A stretch of 64,000 nucleotides of DNA, from assembly GCF_001261775.1 (NCBI RefSeq), contig NZ_LN868538.1, forward strand, positions 62,001 through 126,000, in the 5' to 3' direction. The first letter of the stretch is position 1, and each line of letters starts with the position of its first letter. Below the pieces are notes generated by a model. It saw only the letters and a list, made by a program, of their open reading frames with translations. It had not been told where the DNA came from and did no database searches. The DNA comes from Anaeromassilibacillus senegalensis. GTDB taxonomy: Bacteria > Bacillota > Clostridia > Oscillospirales > Acutalibacteraceae. Below, piece by piece: positions 53,200 to 62,774 of this stretch. The translations under genes were made by a program, and so were the position numbers.

Positions 53200-56037
53200 T
53201 TATTTGATTTTTGCAAGGGCCTTGAGCTCCTGCAAGGAATAAATGCGGCTTTGCCGCAGGTTCCCCAAATCATCGTCAAACACCAGCGTCTCCCCCACAA
53301 CATCGCACAGACCGGGCAGGTATGCCAGTGTCTCAAAGTCTCGGTTCAGAAGGAGCCCATAGCGCTCCCCCTGCCCGGAAAGGTACTGGGTTATCATATA
53401 GTCTCCCGTCTCCGTAACATAGGTGAGATAGGAGTCCTTTTCCAATTCCTTATAAGGCTTCCCCGTGCGTTTATCGTAAACAACAGGGGTTTCATGAAGG
53501 GGCGCCTTGATCCTCCATTGGGAAAGCTCAAAGCTTTCCTCCAAGCTCTCGTCGGGCTTTTCCCCCTGCCGCTCCCAGAGGACGGAGCCGTCCGTAGCGG
53601 AGTAAGCCCGCACTGTGCCGTCCTCGTAGATGACCTCCAGCCGGGATTCCCCGCCTTCTCGGCGGTATTGCTGGTCATAGACCCGCATTGCATCGGGAAT
53701 GTCCGTCCGCGCGATCAGCTCCCCTTCCCGGGAAAGGAGATAAAAGCGGTCGTATTGGAACAGCATGACCGTTTTTCCGTCCGCGCTCAGGCGGGCCTCC
53801 GCATGCGGGTACGAGGGGTCGTAGGAGAGGAGCAACGCCTCCGAATGGCTTTCCAGCTTTAAAATCTGCACAACCGGGGTCTCCCGGCTGGCAAGGACCG
53901 CATAGGGCCCCGCGATTCCCAGCAGCTCGCAGCCGGTCTCCCGCTCTCCCTGCGCGATGATCTGGGCGTCATCGTCGAAAAGGAAATACGCCCCGCCGCC
54001 GATGGACGCCAGCGTATGCCCGCCGCCCCTTGCAAATTTGAGCATATCTGCGGAGGTATAGGCCAGCTCCTTCCGCTCTCCCGTGACCGGGTCAATCTGG
54101 ACCAGGACATTTTCTGACGCCACACAGATTCCCCGGTCGTCCACCTGAAGCTGGAAGGGCGTCTGCGCTGAAAATCCGCCGGTCTGCTCCATCGTTTGGG
54201 TGTCCACCACCGCAAAGATGCACTCGGTCGTATTCCATGCGGAAAAGGCAAAATACTGTTTGTAAAAACCGCCCTCAAAATGCGTGAACGCCGACGTGTC
54301 AAAGATTTCCGCGTCTTCGCCGCTTACCAAATCATATAGGGACAGCCCGCCCCCCTCAAAGCTTACTGCGAGAAGGCTGCCGTCCCCGTTCAGGGCCAGC
54401 AGGCTGTCCTCCGGGTCGGCCAAAATACCGCCGCCGGGTAAAACGTGTTGGCTCCGTCCACTAAAATCGACCGTTTGTACCGCTGCACCGGTGGCGGCAT
54501 CGTATACCGTCGCATGGGATTCCGCGCCGTACACCCCGACTACCCGGCCGTTGTCCGCGGAAAGGGCCAGGTGGGTTGCCGCTTGGCCGCACCACAGCTG
54601 TTTTCCTGCGCCGATATCGTAGGCGGACAGACCGCTTTCCCCAGCATACACGAGGGCATTCTCATTGAGGAAGCATAAATCGGCCGCGGCAGTGGGCTGC
54701 GCGGGCAAATCTGCCAGTTGCTCTCCCGTCTCGGTATCCACAACCATAATGCGGTAGGCATAGAGCGCCGCCAGCCGGGTTCCATCCGGAGAAAGGGTCA
54801 CCTTCAACGCCTCCGAGGGCAGTTCCACCGTCAGGTGAGATTTTAAGCCGTCCGAAAGATCATAGACTCCCAACGCATCCGTCAGCGCCTTCTGCGCTTG
54901 TGGAATTTCTCCAGCGGAGAAAATCGTCTTTTCCTCCGGCATTGCCTCAAGCGCATAGTGGACAGCTCCCTGCACGTCTCCTTTCCGCAAAGCACTTTGG
55001 GCGTATTCTGCCAGCGCATAGGCGCTCTGCCGTTGTTCCATCTGTTTCAGGCCGGTAAAGGCAGCTCCGCCGCCCAGCAGAAAAATGCCAGCCAGGAGCG
55101 CAGTCACCGCACAGATGCGCCGCCGGCGTCGCTTTGTTCTGGGATCGTTTTCCCACAGATGCTCCAGCGCATACAGCATCTCTTCGGCGGTTTGATAGCG
55201 GCGTGCCGGATCCGGTTCCATAGCCTTTTGAATGATCGCAATTACCGCGGGGCTGAATGCTCTGGGGGAAAGCGGGGCCACCTCTTTGGCGTTTCTGGCC
55301 GGCCTGACTCCACTGAGCAGATGGTACAGCGTTGCTCCCAAACCATAAATATCCGAGCGGACGTCCACGCGCACCGGTTTCTTTTGCATATCGGAACTGT
55401 CCCCGCTCTGACTGCTCTCCCCCGGCAAAACCGTCTCCACGTTGGCAGAGATTTTAGTGCTGGGGTCTTCATCTGAAACTCCATCGCCTTGGATATAGTC
55501 GATCCCATAGTGCTCCGGAGACGCGTATCCGGCACTTTTGCCCACCTGTACCGCCCCTTCTTCTCCAAGGGCCAAAGCGATGTTGAAGTCGATCAGGCAG
55601 ATGTCCCCCTGTGGGGTTAGCATGATATTGGAAGGTTTGATATCCCCATGGAGGATTCCGTAGGGCGGCCTGCTGTGAAGATAACACAAGGCGTTTAATA
55701 GCTGTCTTGCCCACTTGATCGTCCGGGGCTGAGAAAACCGCTCCCCCCGGCTCAGAGGCTTATCCAGGCTCTCCCCCTCTATGTAGTCCATCACCGTATA
55801 GACGGTGCCGTTCTCCGCCACAAAATCATAGACCCGTGGGATGTATGTGTTGCTCAGATCCTTCAACGCATCGACTTCCCGGCGAAGCGCCTCCGGTTTT
55901 GCAGACAGGGTACGCTTGTCCGCCTTGAGGACCACCCATTTTCCCAACCGCAGATGTTTAGCAAGATAAACGAATCCACCGCCGCCTGAACCAATTTCCT
56001 TTACAATTTCATATACGCCCGCAATGATCTGGGGCAT
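53200..56037 (-). CDS. Transmembrane Ser/Thr protein kinase with propeller-like sensor
   Basis: 945 residues. The cytoplasmic Hanks-type kinase (about 8-295) has the glycine loop GSGGGGFVY, Lys38, catalytic loop HGDIKPSN (130-137) and DFN at 150-152 in place of DFG; an unusual insert of about 40 residues (183-221) follows YASPEHYG. A basic stop and one membrane segment (about 309-328) lead to an outside domain of roughly 600 residues with WD40/PQQ-like repeats (LSPDGTRLAALYAYRIMVVD). No PASTA domains. Downstream of an FHA gene in the same operon, so FHA recognition of its phosphorylated targets is likely. AGGGGGG precedes the ATG. Confidence 0.9.
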   Translation of the reverse strand: MPQIIAGVYEIVKEIGSGGGGFVYLAKHLRLGKWVVLKADKRTLSAKPEALRREVDALKDLSNTYIPRVYDFVAENGTVYTVMDYIEGESLDKPLSRGERFSQPRTIKWARQLLNALCYLHSRPPYGILHGDIKPSNIMLTPQGDICLIDFNIALALGEEGAVQVGKSAGYASPEHYGIDYIQGDGVSDEDPSTKISANVETVLPGESSQSGDSSDMQKKPVRVDVRSDIYGLGATLYHLLSGVRPARNAKEVAPLSPRAFSPAVIAIIQKAMEPDPARRYQTAEEMLYALEHLWENDPRTKRRRRRICAVTALLAGIFLLGGGAAFTGLKQMEQRQSAYALAEYAQSALRKGDVQGAVHYALEAMPEEKTIFSAGEIPQAQKALTDALGVYDLSDGLKSHLTVELPSEALKVTLSPDGTRLAALYAYRIMVVDTETGEQLADLPAQPTAAADLCFLNENALVYAGESGLSAYDIGAGKQLWCGQAATHLALSADNGRVVGVYGAESHATVYDAATGAAVQTVDFSGRSQHVLPGGGILADPEDSLLALNGDGSLLAVSFEGGGLSLYDLVSGEDAEIFDTSAFTHFEGGFYKQYFAFSAWNTTECIFAVVDTQTMEQTGGFSAQTPFQLQVDDRGICVASENVLVQIDPVTGERKELAYTSADMLKFARGGGHTLASIGGGAYFLFDDDAQIIAQGERETGCELLGIAGPYAVLASRETPVVQILKLESHSEALLLSYDPSYPHAEARLSADGKTVMLFQYDRFYLLSREGELIARTDIPDAMRVYDQQYRREGGESRLEVIYEDGTVRAYSATDGSVLWERQGEKPDESLEESFELSQWRIKAPLHETPVVYDKRTGKPYKELEKDSYLTYVTETGDYMITQYLSGQGERYGLLLNRDFETLAYLPGLCDVVGETLVFDDDLGNLRQSRIYSLQELKALAKIK

Positions 56038-56055
56038 AGGCTTTCCCCCCTGACG

Positions 56056-56214
56056 TCAACGCCGTTTTTTCCCAAATTCTTTTTCCAAACATTCCGCCAA
56101 CCGTTTTCCAGATAGATGAAAGAGCAGAACTGCGGCCACTGCGGCGGCGGCAGCAGCGCCCATGACCGCAATCCCGCCGTATAAAAGGATTTCGCTGACT
56201 GCCGCGCTGAACAT
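56056..56214 (-). CDS. 52-residue single-span membrane protein
   Basis: A short gene with AAGGAGG seven bases before the ATG at 56214. The product starts MFSAAVSEILLYGGIAVMGA, has one Ala-rich transmembrane segment (about 10-32) and a basic cytoplasmic tail ending EFGKKRR. It lies between the FHA and kinase genes with 15- and 18-base gaps, so it is part of the operon. No family recognised. Confidence 0.75.
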   Translation of the reverse strand: MFSAAVSEILLYGGIAVMGAAAAAAVAAVLLFHLSGKRLAECLEKEFGKKRR

Positions 56215-56229
56215 AAAAGGCCCTCCTTT

Positions 56230-57543
56230 TCACTCTTCCCAGATATAATCTGCGCCGCTGGTCCCAAAGGATATTTTTACATTTTTCCGCAGCCGGTAAG
56301 GCAGGTTCGGTTGGAGCGGCCTGCCTTCCACAAAGGTCCCCGCGCGGGAAGAAATGTCCGTAATGATATAGCCGTCCACATCCCGTTCGATGGCCGCGTG
56401 ATGGCGGCTGACCGCCTTGGTGTCCTCGCGGAACTCAAAGCTGGATTGCTTACGCCCAACAGAGGTATCAAATCGCCCGATGGTAAAGACTTCCCCCACC
56501 TCGATATGCACCGGAATGACCGAAGGCAGGTCTACCGAACCCACCAGCCGCAAACGGGTTCCAAACTCCTCCAGCTGGGTTTCGTTTTCTTCTGCCGCCG
56601 GACAAACCGCTTTCGGCTTTTGAAACTGGGTCTCGCTGCTGACCGGCGCCGGGCGAACCGCGGCGGGGGGAATGTAGACTGGCGTGTCCGTCCACGGTTT
56701 TTCCCCAGGCATTTTTCCGGCCACGATGGGCTGTTTCCCCGCTGGAAACACTCTTTTCTCCCGTCCTTTTTTCTCCTTGCCTTTTTTCCCAACAGCTTTT
56801 TCTTCCTTGCCGCCAAACCGAAAAAAGCCACCCTTTTTCTTCTCTTTTTCCTTTCCGGAGAGATCAATAAAAATATCGCCGTCCCCGATGGGAACGGGCG
56901 CCGGGAGCGGATCCTTCAGCGGCGGAGGCGTCTCTTGCTTTTCCTGCTTGATAGCCGGCAACGGCGGCATGGGCGGATAAAGGGTTTCCTTCTGTGCCGG
57001 TTTTGCGGGCGTCTGAGCCTTGTGCAGCGCTTCCAAAAAGGTTTTTGGCTGAAAATCCTTCATCAACATACGAAGCACCATGTTCTCCAGTTCTGGGGAA
57101 CTCACGCTGTTCTTTTCCGCCACCTGCATCGCCATGCTTTTCAGTTGATCTCCGCTGGAATAATCCTCCCGGGAGGGAATATAAAGGTAGCTGATCCGGC
57201 CCTGTTTATCCCGATAGAGGTATTCCGGTTTCAATACAAAGGAAAACGGCTTGAGGAACCATTCGCTACAGCTTAACAGGGGCTGAAGCAGGCCCTCCCA
57301 GAGGCAGACGTAATCCTCCGGCATCTTTGGGCCATAAAAATAGCGCAATTTGCTCCGTTCTCCCGTTTGGTATGTCAGCTCTACCTGACCGTCCACATCA
57401 CGATAGCGAAAGGGAATTAGGAACTCCGGCATATCATATTGAAGCGTATACAGGGCTTTTCGGTCCACGTCTCGCTCCGGGATCTGAACCGTCAGCACAG
57501 TCCCGGACAGTGAATTTTCTTTTCTTTGAATCTCATAATTCAT
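56230..57543 (-). CDS. FHA-domain protein (DUF6382-like N terminus)
   Basis: 437 residues. The N-terminal half (1-190) resembles the DUF6382 domain found before FHA domains in Clostridia (SLSGTVLTVQIPERDVDRK, FSFVLKPEYLYRDKQGR); a Pro/Lys-rich linker (about 190-330) follows; the FHA domain is at 355-437 with IGRFDTS and SRHHAAI. The usual Asn-Gly of the last FHA motif is replaced (DISSRAGTFV), so phosphothreonine binding may be altered. The start overlaps the WG-repeat gene by 4 bp. It probably links the Ser/Thr kinase to the pilus machinery in the cytoplasm. Confidence 0.87.
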   Translation of the reverse strand: MNYEIQRKENSLSGTVLTVQIPERDVDRKALYTLQYDMPEFLIPFRYRDVDGQVELTYQTGERSKLRYFYGPKMPEDYVCLWEGLLQPLLSCSEWFLKPFSFVLKPEYLYRDKQGRISYLYIPSREDYSSGDQLKSMAMQVAEKNSVSSPELENMVLRMLMKDFQPKTFLEALHKAQTPAKPAQKETLYPPMPPLPAIKQEKQETPPPLKDPLPAPVPIGDGDIFIDLSGKEKEKKKGGFFRFGGKEEKAVGKKGKEKKGREKRVFPAGKQPIVAGKMPGEKPWTDTPVYIPPAAVRPAPVSSETQFQKPKAVCPAAEENETQLEEFGTRLRLVGSVDLPSVIPVHIEVGEVFTIGRFDTSVGRKQSSFEFREDTKAVSRHHAAIERDVDGYIITDISSRAGTFVEGRPLQPNLPYRLRKNVKISFGTSGADYIWEE

Positions 57544-58835
57544 ATCGTCTCCTCCAAAAGGGTGATGAATTCCCAGCCATCCACCGTACACACCGGCGCG
57601 CTGCCGTCACAAAAGCTTTTCGCCTTTAAAAAGAACGGTTCGATGACGACTTCTCCAGAAAGACTGACGTATCCCCAATCCTGTCCAATCTGGACGGCTG
57701 CCAGATGTCCCCCAAAGGAAAGCGCGTCGTCAAATTGAAAGTCGATCTTTACGTTCCCGCCGGCGTCGATAAATCCCCAATGGTCCTCCCGTTTTACCGC
57801 CGCGTATCCATCAGCAAAAGGCCGGGCGTCCTGATAGGGTTCCCCAACTTTCTGCCCGTTTATCAGCAAAAAGACGTCGGCCCCTGTCCGCGCAAAAACT
57901 GCCGACTGTCCGTAGCACCGGCCCAGCTCATCAAGGACAATTTCGTCGTATTCCGGTGGAATATACCATTCCCCCGACTGGTCGACCACACCCCAGCGTC
58001 CCCCCTGCTTGGCGGCGGCATAGCCGCCGGCGTACATACCCAACGCTTCATAGGCCGCCGCCGCTGTATGGAATTCTCCATCTGCAATGTGCCAACCGTC
58101 CTCCAGAAGTAAAGAGGTGCGAGCCTCACTGTAATTCCCAAAATCAGAGGCGGCGGCGTGAAGAAGGGCCACCCGGTTGTTGTCCGCGTCCACCGCCGAG
58201 ATCACACCACTCTTTTTTACCAGAACCTGTCCGCCGCTGTACGTACTGACTTTGTCATAGATACATGGAATTACAAGCGTCCCGTCGGTTCGCGCAAGGC
58301 CCCAGGCTCCCTCTTTCCTGACTTGTATGGCTCCGTTGGCGGCGCCGGCGACGTCCTCATAAATCGTGCGGCCAAAAGTGTAACCGTAGCGATTTTCCTC
58401 ATACAGTGCGTTCAGCTCCTCGTCTCCCGTCTTTTGAACGCCCACTCGTAAAGCTTTCAGGGCCTCTTCGTCGTCGGAAAGTGTCAGATAGTATTGAGCT
58501 GCTTCCATAAAGACCTCCGGTTTCGCGTCCGCGCGGGCCATCTGCAGCTCCAGGAGATCGGTGTATTTCCTACGGTAGCCCTTCTCGGCAAGAGCCAGAT
58601 AAACCTTTTTTAACTCTTTTTCGCATTCAGCTGTGCGTTCCCCAGAATATCCGGTGGCTTCCTCCAACAGCGGTACAGCGCGGATATAGATTTCGTCCTC
58701 TATATAAGCCGCCGCCTGCTCCAACAGCTCCGTCTGCTTCTGTGTATCGCTCTTTGCCTGAAACGCCATTATCCAGGAAACGAGGAGCAGCAATACGCAG
58801 CCCATCGCCAGTAAAATCCGTTCCCCACGTTTCAC
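57540..58835 (-). CDS. WG-repeat protein with N-terminal membrane anchor
   Basis: 431 residues: a membrane segment (about 7-25), a helical TPR-like region (35-140), then WG-type beta repeats (GAWGLARTDGTLVIPCIYDK, GRWGVVDQSGEWYIPPEYDE, DHWGFIDAGGNVKIDFQFDD, QDWGYVSLSGEVVIEPFF). Such repeats form beta-propeller-like scaffolds. The start is a GTG at 58835, seven bases after AGGAGG; TTG three bases earlier is the alternative. It is 12 bp after the prepilin peptidase gene. Confidence 0.88.
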   Translation of the reverse strand: MKRGERILLAMGCVLLLLVSWIMAFQAKSDTQKQTELLEQAAAYIEDEIYIRAVPLLEEATGYSGERTAECEKELKKVYLALAEKGYRRKYTDLLELQMARADAKPEVFMEAAQYYLTLSDDEEALKALRVGVQKTGDEELNALYEENRYGYTFGRTIYEDVAGAANGAIQVRKEGAWGLARTDGTLVIPCIYDKVSTYSGGQVLVKKSGVISAVDADNNRVALLHAAASDFGNYSEARTSLLLEDGWHIADGEFHTAAAAYEALGMYAGGYAAAKQGGRWGVVDQSGEWYIPPEYDEIVLDELGRCYGQSAVFARTGADVFLLINGQKVGEPYQDARPFADGYAAVKREDHWGFIDAGGNVKIDFQFDDALSFGGHLAAVQIGQDWGYVSLSGEVVIEPFFLKAKSFCDGSAPVCTVDGWEFITLLEETI

Positions 58836-58847
58836 CAAGCTCCCTCC

Positions 58848-59393
58848 TTATCGGAAAAATATTGTCAACAGGATTCCCACATACAAAAAGGGAATCAAGG
58901 GCATTGTTCCCTTGCGGTCCATCCGCCGTGCAAGGATCAGGCCCAGCCCGATCGCCGCCGACAATATGGACCCCGCCAGCATGGCGGGAAGAACCCCTTG
59001 GATGCCCAGATAAAGCCCCGCGGCGGCCATGAATTTTACGTCCCCGCCGCCCAGACCGTGACGGCTCAAAAGGTAGACGGTGAGGAACACCGCCCCGCCC
59101 AGCAGGGCTCCCAGGACGCCGCTCACCAAAACGGGCAGCGTCTTTTCCGTTTGCCAGAAGAGCTGGGGCGTCATGGTCAGCACCCATCCTCCCAGCATCA
59201 CCAGCACCAGCCGGTTGGGCACCAGCTTGTTTTTGGCGTCTCCAACCGCGGCTACATATCCAAAAGCCAAAACCATTTCTCGCAGCAGCAGGGGAAAGGG
59301 GGACAGATTTTTGAACCGGACCAGCCACAACACTGTCATCAGGATGGGCAGGGCGGCCCAAAGTACCGCTGTTTTCCATTTTAACTGCTTCAT
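58848..59393 (-). CDS. Prepilin peptidase, A24 family (TadV/CpaA-like)
   Basis: A 181-residue aspartic membrane protease with about five to six hydrophobic segments that matures the Flp pilin and pseudopilins. The two catalytic aspartates are Asp52 in VGDAKNKLVPN and Asp118 in GLGGGDVKFM. No methylase domain, as usual for Tad systems. It overlaps the upstream pseudopilin gene by 4 bp. Confidence 0.9.
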   Translation of the reverse strand: MKQLKWKTAVLWAALPILMTVLWLVRFKNLSPFPLLLREMVLAFGYVAAVGDAKNKLVPNRLVLVMLGGWVLTMTPQLFWQTEKTLPVLVSGVLGALLGGAVFLTVYLLSRHGLGGGDVKFMAAAGLYLGIQGVLPAMLAGSILSAAIGLGLILARRMDRKGTMPLIPFLYVGILLTIFFR

Positions 59394-60136
59394 TTTTGAT
59401 ACCCTTCCCCGTCGCCGCCCAGCCACGCCTTTGTCTTCACCGTCTGGCTGATCTTCAGCTTGGGCTCAAAGGGCAGAGGAAGCGCGCCGAATGTGTAGTC
59501 GATTTCATAGTTTACGGTGAGCCAGACGTCCCCGTTGCTGTCCATGAGCGTGCTGTTGTGCGTGGCTGGCAAGTCTGTACTGGCGACAGAATGAAAGCTG
59601 TAAAATTCCAGCCCCTTCAGTCCCCCGTCCACATGAAAGGCTTTCAGATATTCGTCCCCCGACTGGTCGCCGTTGTCCAGATAGCGCCCCACCAGCGGCC
59701 GGACCAGAGCTGAAAAAGCCGCGTCGCCCATCTCCTTCAGGCCGTAATTCAGCATCAGCTGGATCGTCTGTTTGGGATCCTGTACCGTGTTTTCCACCCA
59801 ACCCTTTACCTGGACCGTCGCGCTCTTTCCCACCTCCGCCGTCTGTCCCTCGGAGAGGTTTTTCAGCCCGGTCAATATCTCATTGATGTTCTCTTTGATC
59901 TCGCCCGCCTGCTCGGCCTTATCGGCGTTGCTTTTGATACTGTCCGCCATTCCCGTCACCTCCAGCGTGTAGCTGTAGAGAGAAATCGTCTGCGCCGCCT
60001 GGGTCAGCGCGTAATGGACGCGGGACTGCACCGTTACGATGTTGACCAGGCTCAGAATGGAGACCATCAGCAGCACCAGCAGCATGAAAGCGGTGGCCGT
60101 CTCCACCACGATATATCCTTTTTCGTCCCCCTTCAT
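59390..60136 (-). CDS. TadE/TadF-like pseudopilin
   Basis: 248 residues with the short N-terminal leader MKGDEKGYIVVETATAFMLL, where KGY-IVVE marks a prepilin-like processing and membrane-helix motif, followed by a hydrophobic helix (13-34) and an extracytoplasmic domain. It begins 2 bp after the TadG-like gene and overlaps the peptidase gene. A minor pilus component is the likely role. Confidence 0.8.
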   Translation of the reverse strand: MKGDEKGYIVVETATAFMLLVLLMVSILSLVNIVTVQSRVHYALTQAAQTISLYSYTLEVTGMADSIKSNADKAEQAGEIKENINEILTGLKNLSEGQTAEVGKSATVQVKGWVENTVQDPKQTIQLMLNYGLKEMGDAAFSALVRPLVGRYLDNGDQSGDEYLKAFHVDGGLKGLEFYSFHSVASTDLPATHNSTLMDSNGDVWLTVNYEIDYTFGALPLPFEPKLKISQTVKTKAWLGGDGEGYQK

Positions 60137-60138
60137 GC

Positions 60139-62763
60139 TTAATACCCCCTGTAATCAGTGACGGAAACCGGGACGGTCCCGGGCGGGATCGTTCCATTTA
60201 CGCCCTGCCGCGCCACGGGCATGGACAGGAAGAGCATCCGCAAATCCAGCGTGGTGGTGATGCTGAACCCAGTCGCGGCTTTTGAAAGGTCCTCCAATGG
60301 GACCGCGGTCATGGCCGCTTCCCGTGCGGCACGGTCCCCGCTGCTCCCGATGTTGTTTTTCTTGTTTGTCAGATTCAGCTCGATCAGGTTCTTCGTGCGT
60401 TCGGCCAGCGCGTTGTCGCTCACAAAGAGTAGGAAAATGCGCAGGTAATCCGTGTAGTTCATGGCGGATGGTTCCTCGTCGTCCAGGGAGGAGGCCTCCG
60501 TGTCCACCTCAAAGTCCTCTGAAAGGCTTCCATCCGCCGTATTGGATAGCCCCCAAATACTAAAGCGCCAGTTTTTACTCTGCTTATACAGGACCACCGT
60601 ATGTCCCGACCGGAGGCGCCCCACATCCATGGCGGATTCCCCCATTGCCATGGCGATCCGCACCAGCTCGCCCATGAGGAAGGCGAAGGGACCGCTGATA
60701 GGCGTCAGCGTGCGCTTAACCTTGTTCACCAAGCGGTTGACTTCTCCGATTTTGAAGGACGCTATGTAGTTGAAGACAAAGCGCACCAGCAGGATCATGC
60801 CGGAAACGGTCTTGAGATTGCTTCTGGCGTCGTAGAGGTTTCCCGCGTAGAGGTATTCCAGCTCCGACTGGAAATAGTAGTTCACATCCGTGCTTAGGGG
60901 AATCCCCGCCATGTTCTTTTCCGATCCGTCCGCCTTAGTGGCATAATTGGAGAACATCTCGGTATCGTAGGTCAGCAGCAGGCAGCGGTTTGCCACATCG
61001 TCCCCCAAATCGGCCAGACGGCTGATCAAGTCCCCGTGCAGCGCCTCCTTGGTCTGTTTTTTCGCTTCGCCTTCCTTGCCCCAATCCCCATCGGAGCCGA
61101 ACCCAGACTCCAAAACCTCGCCATCGTCCCCGGGAGCGCCACCGCTTGCATTGGGCCGGTAGGTCCAGGCCCCCTCCGGTTCGTATACCAGGCAGCCGCG
61201 GAAAATTTCCTGAATCTGCTTAAAGAGCTTGGAAACCGTCTGCTTTGCCGCCTTCTTTTTTCCGTTATTGTCGGAGCTGCCGCACATCTTTTTCAGCTCC
61301 TCATAGAACATCCTGTTGCGCGTGCGGTCAAACGCCGCGCTTTGAAAGGGCTCATATGGGTCGTCCTTCGGTAGCTCAATTTTAACCAGTGACGGTCCTA
61401 AATTGCTGATTTTGGTGAAGGGCTCTTCTAATTCAGGAAACTGATCCTGATGATCCCGATACCAGTCAATATCATACTCGGGAATTTCCTTCATCCTTTT
61501 TAAATCATCCAGCTCGATCTTCCCTCTGTTTTCTATCGTCCCACCCATATGGTCGCCGTACTGGTATGTATCCAGCAGCTCGATAAACCTATCGATTTGC
61601 GCATTGTCGTGATCCCGCATGGCCTCCCCCATAGGGACTATCTCGTATCCCAAAAGGTCGCGGTAGACATCGATCATAGACCGGTTCCCGTTTTCCGCTT
61701 TCCGCGCCGTCATCCCTTCTTTTAAATCCTCTGAACAGCCGTCCTCGGCGTTCAGCGCATCTTCCAGCTCGTCCACCTTGCGGGAAAGCTCCGCTTTCTT
61801 TTTGTCCCCTTCCTCGCAGTAGCGCACCAGTTTATCCAATTCGTCGTGATACGCCTTTATCGATTTTATTTTCTCTTCCATACAGGTTTCCAGCGATTTT
61901 TCAACCTGTTCCTGTTGTGTGAATTCTCCCTTGTTCTTATCCCACAAAGTCTTGATCTTGCCGCCGGCCACCAGCGTCGCAACATTCTCCAGGCAGCCCT
62001 TATAATGGGTATGGAACACATTTTTCTTCTTTTGATCCTCCGCAGAGCCGGTATCGTCAAAGTTCATAAACCGGTTATAGTCATCCCGTACCTCAAGCGC
62101 TTTTTTAAGCTGGTCGTTGATCTTTTCCAATATTCCGTTGATCTCCGTTATGGCGCTTTCCTCGTCCGAGGCGCAGCTATTGACCACCTGAATTTGGTCG
62201 TAAATTTTCTGATAGACCTTTTCCAAATCCTCTATCTTGTCATCGACGTCCATTTTCTTCTCGATGACCTCCGAATCCTTCTTGACCTTTTTAAACGCTT
62301 CCAGCCGGTTCAGTAACTGGTCGATCAGGATCACCGGCGCGCGGAATTTGGCATACTCTTCGATCTGCCTTCGCAGCACATCCAGATTATCCAGGTTCTG
62401 CCCCTGCGCGGGAAGCACCGCCCCCGGCTTCAAATTGGAGCCGTAGGTCAGCTGGAACGTACCCAACCCCTGCTTCCGGTTTTCCTGCCCAAAGACGGCA
62501 ACCTCCACATACTGATCCACCATGTCCGCCAACTTTTCATCCGACTGCATGACCCCGAACAGGCCGTAGAGGTCCTGCAAAAGGGCGTCATAGCTGGCCA
62601 AAACCGAGTTGGCCGCCAATTGGTTGGCATCCTGTACCACGCTGCGGGCCGCATAAATCCGCGCCAAGTCCACCGCCGTCCCACTGACCAAAATGGAAGG
62701 GATCAGCAAAAGGCTGACGAAAACCGTCACCATTCCCTTACAGTTGTGCCGCAATACGTTCAT
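60139..62763 (-). CDS. TadG-like pilus assembly protein with long coiled coil
   Basis: 874 residues. The N-terminal GMVTVFVSLLLIPSILVSGT membrane helix and the following DLARIYAARSVVQDANQLAA are typical of TadG/DUF5702-type proteins. Residues about 150-360 are strongly charged coiled coil with many Lys/Glu/Asp; the C-terminal half is globular with hydrophobic helices near 650-700. Longer than most TadG proteins. GAGGGGG directly abuts the ATG, so a start a few codons downstream is possible. Confidence 0.8.
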   Translation of the reverse strand: MNVLRHNCKGMVTVFVSLLLIPSILVSGTAVDLARIYAARSVVQDANQLAANSVLASYDALLQDLYGLFGVMQSDEKLADMVDQYVEVAVFGQENRKQGLGTFQLTYGSNLKPGAVLPAQGQNLDNLDVLRRQIEEYAKFRAPVILIDQLLNRLEAFKKVKKDSEVIEKKMDVDDKIEDLEKVYQKIYDQIQVVNSCASDEESAITEINGILEKINDQLKKALEVRDDYNRFMNFDDTGSAEDQKKKNVFHTHYKGCLENVATLVAGGKIKTLWDKNKGEFTQQEQVEKSLETCMEEKIKSIKAYHDELDKLVRYCEEGDKKKAELSRKVDELEDALNAEDGCSEDLKEGMTARKAENGNRSMIDVYRDLLGYEIVPMGEAMRDHDNAQIDRFIELLDTYQYGDHMGGTIENRGKIELDDLKRMKEIPEYDIDWYRDHQDQFPELEEPFTKISNLGPSLVKIELPKDDPYEPFQSAAFDRTRNRMFYEELKKMCGSSDNNGKKKAAKQTVSKLFKQIQEIFRGCLVYEPEGAWTYRPNASGGAPGDDGEVLESGFGSDGDWGKEGEAKKQTKEALHGDLISRLADLGDDVANRCLLLTYDTEMFSNYATKADGSEKNMAGIPLSTDVNYYFQSELEYLYAGNLYDARSNLKTVSGMILLVRFVFNYIASFKIGEVNRLVNKVKRTLTPISGPFAFLMGELVRIAMAMGESAMDVGRLRSGHTVVLYKQSKNWRFSIWGLSNTADGSLSEDFEVDTEASSLDDEEPSAMNYTDYLRIFLLFVSDNALAERTKNLIELNLTNKKNNIGSSGDRAAREAAMTAVPLEDLSKAATGFSITTTLDLRMLFLSMPVARQGVNGTIPPGTVPVSVTDYRGY

Positions 62764-62774
62764 CCCCCTCGTTT

